From the NCBI RefSeq assembly GCF_000255495.1, contig NZ_AHYZ01000197.1, positions 1-41,601 on the forward strand: DNA of 41,601 nt, given 5' to 3'. The DNA comes from Liquorilactobacillus vini DSM 20605 (GTDB lineage Bacteria; Bacillota; Bacilli; Lactobacillales; Lactobacillaceae). Numbering within the stretch: the first letter of the stretch is position 1; the number at the start of each line of letters is the position of its first letter. The position numbers were made by a program, and so were the translations under genes. Below, piece by piece: positions 8,044 through 17,691 of the stretch. Under the pieces are notes generated by a model that saw only the letters and a list, made by a program, of their open reading frames with translations, had not been told where the DNA came from and ran no database searches.

Positions 8044-9978
8044 TTAGCGAGCAGTTACTGAGACTAAGCGATCACCAGATTTAACTTGATCAGTTTCAAT
8101 GCGATCAACCCCCGCATAGTTGGCGGTATTAGTAATTACCACCATCACGGTCGGATCATAGCCAGCTTGCTTAATTTTTTCAATATCAAAGCTGCCCAAT
8201 TTTTGCCCTTTGTCAACATGTTGCCCTTGCGTAACTTCAGATTCAAAATATTTGCCTTTGAGTTCAACCGTATCGATCCCGATATGCATCAAAACTTCTG
8301 CACCACTATCTGATTTTATTCCGTAAGCATGCTTGGTTTCATAAGCGACGGTGATTTCACCATTAACGGGAGCAAAGATTTCACCTTGACTAGGAACAAT
8401 TGCTGCTCCATCACCCATCATTTTAGTTGAGAATACTTTGTCGTTAACTGCACTCAAAGATTCTGCTTGGCCAGCAACTGGAGCATAAACAATTTCATCT
8501 TTTAAACCTGCTTCTTGATTAATCAAATCAGCAGCTTTTTTCTCAACCTGTGTCTGTTCAGTCGCACTCGTAATTGCAACTGGATCAACTAACTGTTTGT
8601 TCTTCTTACCATAAAGGAAGGTTAAAGTAAAGGCAACCGCAAAACTAATTAATTCACACAATATATACATTGGAATTGATTTTGCATCAATTGATAAGAA
8701 GCCTAAAAAGGCAGCTGAGCCTAGTGAAACGGCAATTACATGGGTTAATCCAGCCAGTGCAGACGCAATTCCAGAACCAACAAGTGCACAGAAGAATGGA
8801 AAACGATACTTCAAGTTAACCCCGAATAAAGCCGGTTCGGTAATTCCTAAACAAGCTGAGACGGTAGCTGAAGAAGCTAAGCCTTTCATCTTCTTGTTTT
8901 TAGTCAAGGTAAAGATCGCAAAACAAGCAGCACCTTGAGCAACATTAGCCATTGAAGCTACTACAAAAATAAAATCACCATATCCAGTATGATTTTGGGT
9001 AAAAGCAGCAATCAATTGTGTTTCGATGGCTGGAAAAGCTTGATGTAAACCGGTCAAAACAATCGGCGAATAGACCAAACCAAAAATACCAGTTCCAACA
9101 AATCCTAACGTATCATATAACCAAACAATTCCTGCAGTAATTGCATCTGATAAACCACGCATGACTGGTCCCACGATAATGAAAGTCAAGAAACCAGTTA
9201 CCATTAATGAAATCAGTGGCGTAAAGGTAAAATCAACTGCTGCTGGTAATTTTTTATGCAGCCATTTTTCTAAAACTGATAAAATATAAACTGCTGCTAA
9301 AACAGGAATAACTTGATATTGATAATTAGCTTGTGAAACATGCATTCCTAAGATATTCCAATATTTACCTTCAACCAAACCTGGGGTGGTCATAATCATT
9401 CCAACAGCTGCACCCAAGAATCGGTTGGCACCAAAACGACTTGCTGCTGACATACCAACAAGAATTGGCATAAAAATAAACGGTGCCGCCGACATAACTT
9501 GAATCATATCGGAAAAGCCCTTAATTGCCGGATAAGTTGCTACCAATGCTTTCGGGCCAAACAGACCTTCTGAAGTTAAAAAGTTGTTCAAGGCCATCAA
9601 TAAACCACCAGCAACCAAAGCTGGAATAATTGGAACAAAAATATCTGATAATAGCTTAATAAATGCCATGATTGGGTTGAATTTCTTGCCCTTGTCTGCT
9701 ACCTTTTTAAGTTCCTCCGTTGAGGCCTCACTTAAACCAGTCTGTTTAATTAATTCATCGTAAACATTGTTAACATCACCTGGTCCAATGATAACCTGAT
9801 ATTGACCATTAGTTTTGAAAGTTCCTTTAACTCCTGGATTATCGTCCAAAGCTTGTTGGTCGATCTTCGAATCATCCTTCAACACCAACCGAAGACGCGT
9901 AGCACAATGAGCAGCTGCAATAATGTTATCTTGATGAAGCGCTTTAATAACATCGGTTGCCACTTTTTTGTGATCCAT
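8044..9978 (-). CDS. scrA: Sucrose-specific PTS transporter EIIBCA
   Basis: 644 aa from the ATG at 9978. It imports sucrose and phosphorylates it to sucrose-6-phosphate at the membrane. Domain order is EIIB (residues 1-85, phospho-Cys25 in [10 protein letters not shown]), EIIC (about 105-460, roughly ten membrane helices, [12 protein letters not shown] loop) and EIIA (about 500-644, phospho-His in [14 protein letters not shown]). A TTG at 9987 opens the frame further but touches AAGGAG directly. The ATG sits 9 nt from it and is preferred. The divergent scrB-scrR-scrK genes fix sucrose as substrate rather than another beta-glucoside/trehalose-type sugar. The promoter has an operator immediately downstream of the start site. 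Confidence 0.95.
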   Translation of the reverse strand: MDHKKVATDVIKALHQDNIIAAAHCATRLRLVLKDDSKIDQQALDDNPGVKGTFKTNGQYQVIIGPGDVNNVYDELIKQTGLSEASTEELKKVADKGKKFNPIMAFIKLLSDIFVPIIPALVAGGLLMALNNFLTSEGLFGPKALVATYPAIKGFSDMIQVMSAAPFIFMPILVGMSAASRFGANRFLGAAVGMIMTTPGLVEGKYWNILGMHVSQANYQYQVIPVLAAVYILSVLEKWLHKKLPAAVDFTFTPLISLMVTGFLTFIIVGPVMRGLSDAITAGIVWLYDTLGFVGTGIFGLVYSPIVLTGLHQAFPAIETQLIAAFTQNHTGYGDFIFVVASMANVAQGAACFAIFTLTKNKKMKGLASSATVSACLGITEPALFGVNLKYRFPFFCALVGSGIASALAGLTHVIAVSLGSAAFLGFLSIDAKSIPMYILCELISFAVAFTLTFLYGKKNKQLVDPVAITSATEQTQVEKKAADLINQEAGLKDEIVYAPVAGQAESLSAVNDKVFSTKMMGDGAAIVPSQGEIFAPVNGEITVAYETKHAYGIKSDSGAEVLMHIGIDTVELKGKYFESEVTQGQHVDKGQKLGSFDIEKIKQAGYDPTVMVVITNTANYAGVDRIETDQVKSGDRLVSVTAR

Positions 9979-9995
9979 ACTAAACAACTCCTTTT

Positions 9996-10048
9996 TGAAA
10001 ACGTTTTATTTTACATTTCAATCATACCTGATTTTTAGCATATGTCAA
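9996..10048 (-). promoter_or_regulatory. scrA promoter and operator
   Basis: Minus strand: TTGACA (10048-10043), 16-bp spacer, TATGAT (10026-10021), start near 10014. The operator TGAAAACGTTTTAT (9996-10009, plus strand) follows at once. It has the centred AACGTT core of LacI-family sites, so ScrR and/or CcpA could bind it. Confidence 0.75.
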
Positions 10049-10117
10049 TCGTTTATCACAAAAAAATATAAAAAAGTCTTTTTTCCTTACAAAAGGCGAT
10101 TTTAAAATGGTGTACGA

Positions 10118-10169
10118 TTGACATAAATCCGTTTTTAAATTAAAATAAGCAAGTAAGATAACGTTTTCA
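10118..10169 (+). promoter_or_regulatory. scrBRK promoter and operator
   Basis: TTGACA (10118-10123), 17-bp spacer, TAAAAT (10141-10146), start near 10153. AGATAACGTTTTCA (10156-10169) follows immediately. Its reverse complement TGAAAACGTTATCT shares the first ten bases with the scrA operator, so both divergent promoters carry the same site at the same place. It also fits the catabolite (cre) consensus at 13 of 14 positions. Confidence 0.78.
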
Positions 10170-10182
10170 AAGGAGCTTAATT

Positions 10183-11676
10183 ATGCAATGGACACGACAA
10201 CTGCGCTATAAGCCTTATCAGGCTTGGCCAACTGAATACTTAAAAAAAATCGAAAAGCAAGCAGCTGATTCTGCTTACTATCCTCAATTTCATATAGCTC
10301 CCAGTTCTGGTCTTTTAAATGATCCGAATGGGTTTAGCTATTTTAACGGCAAATGGCATGTCTTCTACCAGGCATTCCCGTTTGGACCGGTTCATGGACT
10401 CAAATCTTGGGTTCATCTAATCTCTGCTGATCTGGTCAATTGGAAAAAGCTTGGCCCTGCTTTGCTGCCGGATTCAAAATATGATGCTCAAGGTGTTTAT
10501 TCTGGATCAGCTCTCCAAATTGGTAACCGACTATTTTTAATGTACACCGGCAATGTCCGCGATCAAAACTGGCAACGACATCCTTACCAAAATGGCGCTT
10601 GGCTGGATCAAAATAACCACATCACCAAATTAGCATCTCCTTTGATCAACCAGCCGCAACAGACAACTGATCATTTTCGTGATCCACAACTGATCGAAAA
10701 GAATGGTAAATATTATGTCTTAATTGGGTCCCAAGATAAAAAAACTTTAGCTGGTAGAATTAATCTTTTTGCTTCTGACAATTTAACTGACTGGAAAGAC
10801 CTTGGATATTTAAATTTTTCTGATGATGATTTAGGGTATATGATTGAATGTCCTAATTTGGTAACTGTTGATCAACAACCAGTACTGATTTTTTGTCCAC
10901 AAGGTTTGGAGCACGAGATTTTACCTTATCAAAACATTTATCCGAACACTTATCTAATTGGCAGTCATGTTGATTTAGCTTCAGCTACCTTTAACAGTCA
11001 AAACAGCTTGGCTTTGCTCGATCAGGGCTTTGACATATACGCCAGCCAAGCTTTTAATGCTCCTGATGGACAAGCCTATTTAATCAGTTGGTTAGGTCTG
11101 CCCGAAATTGAATATCCGACCGATACTGAAAACTGGGCTCACTGCCTTAGTGTCGTCAAGCGGCTCACCATCAAAAATCATAAACTATATCAACAGCCTG
11201 TTGCCGATCTTCAAAAATTACGCCAGCAAGAACATCAATTGACCGGACAAACGACTGGTCAAGTTGAAAAAATTTTAGCAGCTAAAACGACCAATCAGTA
11301 TGAACTTAAGCTAAAAATTCCCGCTGATCAACAAGGAACTTTGTGGCTTTTCCGCGATCCCCAAAAAGCTGAAGGCTTAAAGATCGAATTTGCAACTGGT
11401 CAAGCTGCCAAATTACTGATTGACCGTTCTCAAACTAGTCAACCATTTGCCAAAGATTACGGTCAAACTCGTCGGGTTGCTCTGAATGACAATCAACCGT
11501 TGCAGCTTGATATTTTTGTCGATCATTCAGTTTGCGAAATTTTCGTCAACCAAGGAGAAGCTGTTTTTAGTTTGCGAGTCTTTTCCAGTTCTTTGGCAAA
11601 CAAAATTTCACTAGCTGGAAAGCGACAAATCAATTATAATGGTTCATGGTGGGATTTAGCCAAATCTTGTTTTTAA
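10183..11676 (+). CDS. scrB: Sucrose-6-phosphate hydrolase (GH32)
   Basis: 497 aa, normal for bacterial GH32 enzymes. It hydrolyses sucrose-6-phosphate to glucose-6-phosphate and fructose in the cytosol. Catalytic residues are visible: nucleophile Asp47 in LLNDPNG (usually WMNDPNG), transition-state stabiliser Asp167 in FRDPQ, and acid/base Glu222 in MIECPN. The C-terminal beta-sandwich contains FVDHSVCEIFVNQGE. No signal peptide, as expected for a PTS-coupled enzyme. AAAGGAGC precedes the ATG by 7 nt. It is first gene of scrB-scrR-scrK. Confidence 0.96.
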   Translation: MQWTRQLRYKPYQAWPTEYLKKIEKQAADSAYYPQFHIAPSSGLLNDPNGFSYFNGKWHVFYQAFPFGPVHGLKSWVHLISADLVNWKKLGPALLPDSKYDAQGVYSGSALQIGNRLFLMYTGNVRDQNWQRHPYQNGAWLDQNNHITKLASPLINQPQQTTDHFRDPQLIEKNGKYYVLIGSQDKKTLAGRINLFASDNLTDWKDLGYLNFSDDDLGYMIECPNLVTVDQQPVLIFCPQGLEHEILPYQNIYPNTYLIGSHVDLASATFNSQNSLALLDQGFDIYASQAFNAPDGQAYLISWLGLPEIEYPTDTENWAHCLSVVKRLTIKNHKLYQQPVADLQKLRQQEHQLTGQTTGQVEKILAAKTTNQYELKLKIPADQQGTLWLFRDPQKAEGLKIEFATGQAAKLLIDRSQTSQPFAKDYGQTRRVALNDNQPLQLDIFVDHSVCEIFVNQGEAVFSLRVFSSSLANKISLAGKRQINYNGSWWDLAKSCF

Positions 11677-11689
11677 AGGGGACTTTACC

Positions 11690-12688
11690 ATGCGGCCAAA
11701 GTTAACCGATGTTGCAGCTAAGGCAGGTGTTTCGGCAACAACTGTTTCACGGGTGATCAATAATTACGGTTATTTAAGCAAAACAACGAAGGAAAAAGTC
11801 TTTCGGGCAATGAAAGATTTAAATTATCAGCCAAATTCATTGGCTCGTTCTTTACATGGCAAAAAGACTCAGTTGATTGGAGTAATTTTTCCTTCAATTA
11901 CTAACCCTTTTTTTGCTGAATTAGTTGAACAAATTGAAAATAAGTTGTTTAATCGCGGTTTTAAAATTATTCTTTGCAATAGTGCGGATAATAAAGAAAA
12001 AGAACGCGATTACTTACGCATGCTGATTGCTAATCAAGTTGACGGGATCATCGCTGGTGCTCATAATCTTGGCATTGAAGAATACAATAAGGTTGGTTTG
12101 CCGATCATTTCTTTTGACCGAAGCTTGTCCGATAAGATTCCCATCGTCAGCAGTGACAATCTTAAAGGAACCTTTTTAGCAACTCAAGAATTATATCAAG
12201 CCGGTTCGCGCCATATCTATTTTCTCGGCAATCCGCACCAAATTGGCAACCCAACTGATTTACGCCTACAAGGTTATCAAAAAGCTATCAATGAACTGAA
12301 ATTGACCGCTCATATTCATAGCGTTAATTTCAGTGAATCACCCAATCTGAAATCTTTGTCAATCAAAAAATTATTGACTCAGCATCATGCCGATGGGATT
12401 GTTTGTACTGATGATTTGACCGCTATTTTGGTCTTACAAGCTGCTCGCCAATTAAAGATCAAGATCCCAGCTGAATTAAAAGTCATTGGGTTTGATGGAA
12501 CAGCTTTTATACAAGAATATCACCCTGAGCTTTCAACAATCGTACAACCGATTCATGATATTGCAGCTTTATTAGTCAATTTGCTACTCAAACGAATTGA
12601 ATATCCTGAGCAGCCGTTGGAACAAATGCAATATATTTTACCAATTAAATTACTGCGCAGTCAATCAACATTCAACCTGGCAGAATAA
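11690..12688 (+). CDS. scrR: Sucrose operon repressor, LacI family
   Basis: 332 aa. The N-terminal LacI helix-turn-helix is LTDVAAKAGVSATTVSRVIN (residues 4-23), with the hinge helix NSLARSLHGKKTQLIG. A periplasmic-binding-like effector domain follows (GVIFPSITNPFFAELV; VCTDDLTAILVLQAA; VIGFDG). It should repress both divergent scr promoters through the mirrored AACGTT operators. By family knowledge the inducer is a sucrose-derived sugar or sugar phosphate. It sits 13 nt behind scrB with AAAGGGG before the ATG. Confidence 0.93.
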   Translation: MRPKLTDVAAKAGVSATTVSRVINNYGYLSKTTKEKVFRAMKDLNYQPNSLARSLHGKKTQLIGVIFPSITNPFFAELVEQIENKLFNRGFKIILCNSADNKEKERDYLRMLIANQVDGIIAGAHNLGIEEYNKVGLPIISFDRSLSDKIPIVSSDNLKGTFLATQELYQAGSRHIYFLGNPHQIGNPTDLRLQGYQKAINELKLTAHIHSVNFSESPNLKSLSIKKLLTQHHADGIVCTDDLTAILVLQAARQLKIKIPAELKVIGFDGTAFIQEYHPELSTIVQPIHDIAALLVNLLLKRIEYPEQPLEQMQYILPIKLLRSQSTFNLAE

Positions 12689-12703
12689 TTAAGGAGGATT
12701 TTT

Positions 12704-13579
12704 ATGCTTTTTGGCAGTATTGAAGCTGGCGGCACCAAATTTGTTTGTGCTGTTGGTAATGAAAATTATCAAATTAAGGAATCAACAACTTTTCCAACGA
12801 CCCAACCCCAAGCGACCTTAGATCAAGCAATTAATTTTTTTCAACAGTTTCCTGATTTGAAAGCGATTGGAATTGCTTCATTTGGTCCAATTGAAATTCG
12901 CAAAAATTCGAATAATTATGGTTATGTAACCAATACGCCTAAACCCGGCTGGTCAAACACCGATTTTGTTGGTTATATTAAAAAATCACTTAATCTGCCA
13001 ATTTACTGGACAACTGATGTTAACGGCTCAGCTTATGGTGAATGGTTCGCTTATCAACAGCAACAGCAACCGTTAAATTCGCTAGTTTATTATACGATTG
13101 GGACTGGGATAGGAGCTGGGATCGTTAATGATGGCAAGTTTATTGGCAGTATCGGCCATCCTGAATTAGGCCATGTCTATCTTAAGCGTCATCCAGATGA
13201 CCGGGACTTTTCCGGAATTTGCCCTTTTCATGGCGATTGCCTAGAAGGCTTGGCATCCGGTCCAACTTTTAAAGCGCGCTTAGGGATCGCTGGTCAAGAT
13301 GTTCCCTTGAGCAACCACGTCTGGGACATTATTGCTTATTATGTTGCTCAAGCAGCCATTCAAACCACTTTAGCTTTTCGTCCTGAAAAAATCGTAATTG
13401 GTGGTGGGGTTGCCAGTGAAACATTTCTAGAGAAAGTTCGGCTCCAATTCAAGCAGCTGTTAAATGACTACGTTTCAGTTGGTGATTTAAAACAATATAT
13501 TGTTATGCCAATCGTTGCGAATAATGGTTCCGCAACAATTGGGGATTTTGCTTTAGCTCAAAAAGCATTAACCGAATAG
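12704..13579 (+). CDS. scrK: Fructokinase, ROK family
   Basis: 291 aa. It phosphorylates the fructose released by ScrB to fructose-6-phosphate with ATP. Motifs are the N-terminal phosphate loop SIEAGGTKFVCAVG, GTGIGAGIV in the middle, and the zinc-containing ROK segment HPELGHVYLKRHPDD followed by CPFHGDCLEG, which supplies the His and three Cys ligands. AAGGAGG lies 6 nt before the ATG and 15 nt after scrR. A strong terminator closes the operon. Confidence 0.94.
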   Translation: MLFGSIEAGGTKFVCAVGNENYQIKESTTFPTTQPQATLDQAINFFQQFPDLKAIGIASFGPIEIRKNSNNYGYVTNTPKPGWSNTDFVGYIKKSLNLPIYWTTDVNGSAYGEWFAYQQQQQPLNSLVYYTIGTGIGAGIVNDGKFIGSIGHPELGHVYLKRHPDDRDFSGICPFHGDCLEGLASGPTFKARLGIAGQDVPLSNHVWDIIAYYVAQAAIQTTLAFRPEKIVIGGGVASETFLEKVRLQFKQLLNDYVSVGDLKQYIVMPIVANNGSATIGDFALAQKALTE

Positions 13580-13601
13580 ACTTTACTTCTAAATATTAAG
13601 T

Positions 13602-13639
13602 CAGGCTGAGAAAATCGATTTTCTCAGCCTGGTTTTTTT
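13602..13639 (+). terminator. scrBRK terminator
   Basis: A perfect 30-bp palindrome (13602-13631, half-site CAGGCTGAGAAAATC) is followed by seven T (13633-13639). It is an intrinsic terminator for the plus-strand operon. Confidence 0.92.
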
Positions 13640-13674
13640 ACTTTAAATTACTAATCTATGACAACTGCACTAAA

Positions 13675-14178
13675 TTATAAAGCTGCCAGAATTGCTTGAT
13701 TAAATTTCGGCAAATCAGCTGGCGTTCGGCTCGTAATCAACTGATCATCAATTACCACCGGCTGATCTTTAACTTTTGCCCCTGCGTAATATAAATCTGG
13801 TTTAACCGTCTTAAAGGCTGTCATCGTCCGGCCTTTAACCAAGCCAGTTTGAATAAAGAGCTGTGGTCCATGACAAATAGCAAAAGTTGGTTTGTCTGCT
13901 AATAAAAATTCTTTGACAAAATCAACAAATTTTTCGTCTGCCCGTAATTGGTCAGGAGAAAAACCACCTGGTATCAAAATAGCGTCAAAGTCAGCTGGCT
14001 TAACATCGTTGATTGCTTGATCAATCTTAATTTTAGTCCCATGCTTACCAGTCACAACTTTTTTACCAGCAAAACTAATCGTAACCACTTGATGGCCAGC
14101 TTCCTTTAAAGCAGCAATGGGAGAAGTATACTCAACATCTTCAACCAAATCGGTCACAATTGCAGCAATTTTACTCAT
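13675..14178 (-). CDS. DJ-1/PfpI family protein (type 1 glutamine amidotransferase-like)
   Basis: 167 aa. The nucleophilic elbow is Cys102-His103 in FAICHGPQLF, with the conserved acidic residue in the N-terminal DLVEDVEYTSP segment and PGGFSPDQLRAD forming the pocket. Relatives such as YhbO, YraA and PfpI are described as stress-related deglycases or proteases; the actual activity here is not deducible. GAGGAAA is positioned 9 nt before the ATG. The gene stands alone between the scr operon and the decayed ydbT-like gene. Confidence 0.88.
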   Translation of the reverse strand: MSKIAAIVTDLVEDVEYTSPIAALKEAGHQVVTISFAGKKVVTGKHGTKIKIDQAINDVKPADFDAILIPGGFSPDQLRADEKFVDFVKEFLLADKPTFAICHGPQLFIQTGLVKGRTMTAFKTVKPDLYYAGAKVKDQPVVIDDQLITSRTPADLPKFNQAILAAL

Positions 14179-14250
14179 TGATAATTTCCTCCTTATTAAT
14201 AACTATGAATTAATTTTATCATTGCTGATAAGTTGCCTCAAATATTCTGC

Positions 14251-15318
14251 TTAGCTCTGCTTACCGTAAATATTTTTTAAAGAGCGGCAAGCTGCTAAAC
14301 TGAGATACTTCAACTGAATCTCATCCATCTCCATTCCCTTTTTGATCTGCCAGCCAATATGTCCTAGTCGCCGTGTCATCAGCCACCAAGTTGTTCTAAC
14401 CTGCTGACATTGAACTTTATTTTGAGGAACAATCAATGTTTTCAAACTAAACCGGCTAACTTTTTTTAAATAAAGCAGCTGTCCGCCAATCATCCCAGCT
14501 GCTAAAATCAACTCAACACTAGTTAATTTTAACCAAGCCCGCAAGAAGTTTTGTTTAATTTGAATGGCTTGAATTCGCCGAAGCGGAATCGTTAACGTGT
14601 TGCGAGTAAATAATCCCCGTTCTACTAATAGATCATCATTTTGACGCCGAACTGTAAAATGATAGTAGCAGGCGTAATTTTTTAATAAGGCCGCTAAAAT
14701 AACCAATCCTCCTAAACACAGACCACCAAGCAGCAGACTGACGAAGCCACTTAAAATTACAGCTTCCAATCGACTAGCCAGCCAATTTTTAGGTAGCCAG
14801 CCTTTAAATGAATCGAAAAAAGCCACCAAAGCCAACAGCATCATAAAAGCGCTTTGATCAGTCAACGAAAAGCGCCAAATATCGCGAGTTGCGACTTTAA
14901 ATTGCGGTTGGTATGACGGTTGGTCAGTTGACTGAGCCTGACTGTTTTCTGCTTGCCGCAGCCTTGCTAGATGATCATAAACTATTTTTTTAACTGCTAA
15001 TAATTTAACATTTTCAGCGGTGGTGCCGGCAGTTTCAACAATCAAGCCGATGATGCCGAAGGGCTTAAACAAAAACCATGCTCGGCGCTGAATTGCCTGG
15101 ATCCGATTATAAGGCACGAGCAACTGTTTTTTGATGAAGAGCCCCCGTTTTGATTACCAATTGTTCTTGTTCAAAACGGTATTTAAAAAACAGCCATTGA
15201 TAAAACGTCTTACCCAAGCACCAAAGCGTCACGCCACAAAATAGCAGCAGCGCGTAAAAATATTTATGGGCCAAAAGCAGCGGCTTTGAGCGAGCAGTGG
15301 ATAGTCATCTCTTTTCAT
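14251..15318 (-). pseudogene. ydbT-like bacterial PH-domain membrane protein, frameshifted
   Basis: The intact piece (14251-15123) carries VPYNRIQAIQRRAWFLFKPF, a membrane-helix pair, then ERGLFTRNTLTIPLRRIQAI, the paired bPH_2 repeats of YdbT-type proteins. The N-terminal part is present in other frames. An ATG at 15318 behind GGAAGG begins MKRDDYPLLA. One base is missing near 15284-15292, after which the frame reads SKPLLLAHKYFYALLLFCGV. One base too many in a T6/A6 run (15127-15132) shifts back to QLLVPYNRIQ. The total of ~355 codons is short of the ~480-500 usual for YdbT. The third PH segment (LIVPQNKVQCQQV) follows the second almost directly, so an internal deletion is likely. A ydbS partner is not seen. 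Confidence 0.72.
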
Positions 15319-15369
15319 CTTGGTAAATCCTTCCTTTTTTTATTTTTCTATTCACTTTAAGTATACTTG

Positions 15370-15399
15370 ATTATCATTGATATTGCTTTAATTTGACAA
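15370..15399 (-). promoter_or_regulatory. Promoter of the ydbT-like gene
   Basis: Minus strand: TTGTCA (15399-15394), 18-bp spacer, GATAAT (15375-15370). It lies between the ugp terminator and the ATG at 15318. Confidence 0.5.
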
Positions 15400-15409
15400 T
15401 TCAAGTCAC

Positions 15410-15461
15410 AAAAAAAGATCCCGTTTGATCGATGCAAATATCAATCTTTTCGAGATCGTTT
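15410..15461 (-). terminator. Terminator of the ugp operon
   Basis: On the minus strand GATCTCG (15457-15451) pairs with CGGGATC (15423-15417) through a G-U wobble. An inner GATTGAT/ATCGATC stem extends it, and seven T (15416-15410) follow. Confidence 0.8.
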
Positions 15462-15508
15462 TAACTATAAAAATAACAATGTTTTTTGCTGATAAGTCTC
15501 AGGCTAGC

Positions 15509-16867
15509 TTATTTAACTCCATTTGCTAAATTATTTGATTTGATATAGCTATTCATGGAATTTTCAGCTTCTTGAAGTGATTTTTTAATATTCGATCCAT
15601 TATAAATTTGATCCATTGCCGTTTGAACTAGGGTTCGTTCTTGGATCAAGCCTTGCAAGAAGACCCCAGAATTTGTCTTATTAGCTGTTGTCTTCCTTAA
15701 TTGTTCGCCTGGCACTTTGGCGGCTGGCGTTTTCGCATATAGCTTTTGTAAAACCTTCTCCTTTTGAGAATCTTGATTCAAAGCTAAATACCCAGTAGCA
15801 ACCTGCCATTTAGCTTGGTTTTTGGCTTCCATCAAAAACTTGATAAATTCCCATGATCCACGTTGAACCGTTGCTGATTTATCATTAGAAATCCACAGTG
15901 AGGCCCCACCGATTGCCACCCCATTTGCTTTTTGCCCATCAGGATGAGGATAATAAGTGATTCCTAATTTGTCTTTCGTTCCGGCTGTTAATTGGCTGAT
16001 ATCAGCTGATGACTGCAAAAACATCCCTAACTTGCCAGCTAAAAAAGCAGCCATTTCGTTAGCAGAAGCATTTGAGCCTGAACCGAAATTCATAAATGCT
16101 CCACTTTTGATCAGTTTCTGTATCCATTCCATCGTTGTTACTGCACCTTTTGAGTCAAAATTAACTTTTGTTGGTGTCCCGGAATGTCCATCATCATTAT
16201 TAGCCATTGATTCACCGGCATTCGCCAAAAATTGTTCAAACAACCAGCCATATATTTCAACACTGATTCCTTTAACTTCTTTATGCGAACGCTGATACAA
16301 TTGTGTTGCCACTCGCGTGATATTGCTATAGCTCGGATCAGTCGGCGGTGGCGTAATATGATACTTTTTCAGTAAAGTCGCATTATAATACAAAACTGGT
16401 TGTGACGTATTAAATGGCATTGATAATAATTTACCATTTTGGGAATAAAAAGCTCGGGCGACAGAGAAAATTTTACTGATATCATAGTTATCCTCATCAA
16501 TAAATTTTTGGACTGGTGTGGTGTAGCCGCTATGATAAATTTGACTAGTTGAAATATCCATCGATTGAAAAACTGCCGGTGAAGCATCCGTCCCATGCGT
16601 ATTTAAAATCTTTTGCACCGCTTCGTTATAATTTCCCTCAAATTGTGAAACTACTTGATATTTACTTTGTGACTGATTAAATTCCTTAACAAACTCATTC
16701 AACTGGGTTTGAGCTGGGCCAGTCATCTCGTTCCAAAAAACAATCTTAGTTCGATTGGATTGAGCTAACGCTACGTTGGGAAATATTAGATTTAAGCCCC
16801 AAATTACTAACAAAGCAGCCATTATTTTCAATAACTTTTGTTGAATCAATGATTTTTTTTTCATCAT
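15509..16867 (-). CDS. ugpB: Sugar / glycerol-3-phosphate-type ABC transporter substrate-binding protein (UgpB-like)
   Basis: 452 aa, SBP_bac_1 family. IVFWNEMTGPAQTQLNEFV after the leader and GVAIGGASLWISN and WEFIKFLMEAKNQAKW in the second lobe resemble UgpB. The leader has KKK, a hydrophobic core and ALAQS, a signal-peptidase-I-like site, with no lipobox cysteine, unusual for a Gram-positive binding protein. The start overlaps the ugpE stop (ATGATGA), with AAGGAG upstream. It is last gene of a C-A-E-B importer operon. The Ugp assignment is by overall similarity; another glycerophosphodiester or oligosaccharide ligand is possible. Confidence 0.82.
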   Translation of the reverse strand: MMKKKSLIQQKLLKIMAALLVIWGLNLIFPNVALAQSNRTKIVFWNEMTGPAQTQLNEFVKEFNQSQSKYQVVSQFEGNYNEAVQKILNTHGTDASPAVFQSMDISTSQIYHSGYTTPVQKFIDEDNYDISKIFSVARAFYSQNGKLLSMPFNTSQPVLYYNATLLKKYHITPPPTDPSYSNITRVATQLYQRSHKEVKGISVEIYGWLFEQFLANAGESMANNDDGHSGTPTKVNFDSKGAVTTMEWIQKLIKSGAFMNFGSGSNASANEMAAFLAGKLGMFLQSSADISQLTAGTKDKLGITYYPHPDGQKANGVAIGGASLWISNDKSATVQRGSWEFIKFLMEAKNQAKWQVATGYLALNQDSQKEKVLQKLYAKTPAAKVPGEQLRKTTANKTNSGVFLQGLIQERTLVQTAMDQIYNGSNIKKSLQEAENSMNSYIKSNNLANGVK

Positions 16868-17691
16868 TTAACGGCTCCTTCATTCAAACCAGATTTAAAA
16901 TAATGCTGGCCAAAAAATAAAACAATCAGCGTGGGGATAACTACGATTGCTGCGCTCGCCTGAATCATTCCCCAATTGTTGAAAGATTCCTGTGATTGCA
17001 GCTGCCGCAATCCATCCTGAACTGGCCGAAAGTCATCACTAAAAGTCGTCAGCATCGGCCACAAGTATTGATTCCAGCTTGCTAAAAAGCTATATGCTGC
17101 CAACGTCAATAAACTGATTTTGGCATAAGGCAAGACTACCCGGCCATAAAATTGCCAATGTGAGAGTCCTTCAACATCAGCTGCTTCTTTCAATTCTTCT
17201 GGAAGCTGCAAAAATGCCTGCCGCAGCATAAAAATCCCAAATGCCGAAGTTAAAAAGGGAACGACCATGACCGCGTAATGGTTTAATAAGTTCAGACTGC
17301 GGACGGTCGCAAAATTGGGAATTACTTCAGCTTCAAACGGCAGCATCATTGTAGCTAAAACGACATAAAATAATAAATCTCGGCCTTTAAATTTTAAGAA
17401 TACAAAAGCATAAGCACTCATTGAACAAAACACCAACTGAGCCAGCATCGTCAAAACTGAAATCACCAGGCTATTAAATAAATATCTCAGGATCGGTGTT
17501 TGTGTAATTGCTGCCCGATAATTATCAAATGAAAGATGGCTGCTCCACAAGGCACCCTTTGAAATTTCCGCCGTTGGTAAAAAGCTGGTCCAAAAACCGA
17601 GGACAAACGGAATCAAAATAAAAATTGTTAGTAAGATCAAAATCAGATACTGCCAAAAATGATTTTGCTTGGCAACTTGATTTTCCATCAT
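16864..17691 (-). CDS. ugpE: ABC transporter permease, UgpE-like
   Basis: 275 aa with six predicted membrane helices (first LILILLTIFILIPFVLGFW). The EAA loop that docks to the ATPase is EELKEAADVEGLSHWQFYGR, followed by LASWNQYLWPMLT, typical of MalG/UgpE inner-membrane subunits. Its start overlaps the ugpA stop by 4 nt (ATGA), and its stop overlaps the ugpB start, so the three genes are translationally coupled. Confidence 0.88.
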   Translation of the reverse strand: MMENQVAKQNHFWQYLILILLTIFILIPFVLGFWTSFLPTAEISKGALWSSHLSFDNYRAAITQTPILRYLFNSLVISVLTMLAQLVFCSMSAYAFVFLKFKGRDLLFYVVLATMMLPFEAEVIPNFATVRSLNLLNHYAVMVVPFLTSAFGIFMLRQAFLQLPEELKEAADVEGLSHWQFYGRVVLPYAKISLLTLAAYSFLASWNQYLWPMLTTFSDDFRPVQDGLRQLQSQESFNNWGMIQASAAIVVIPTLIVLFFGQHYFKSGLNEGAVK

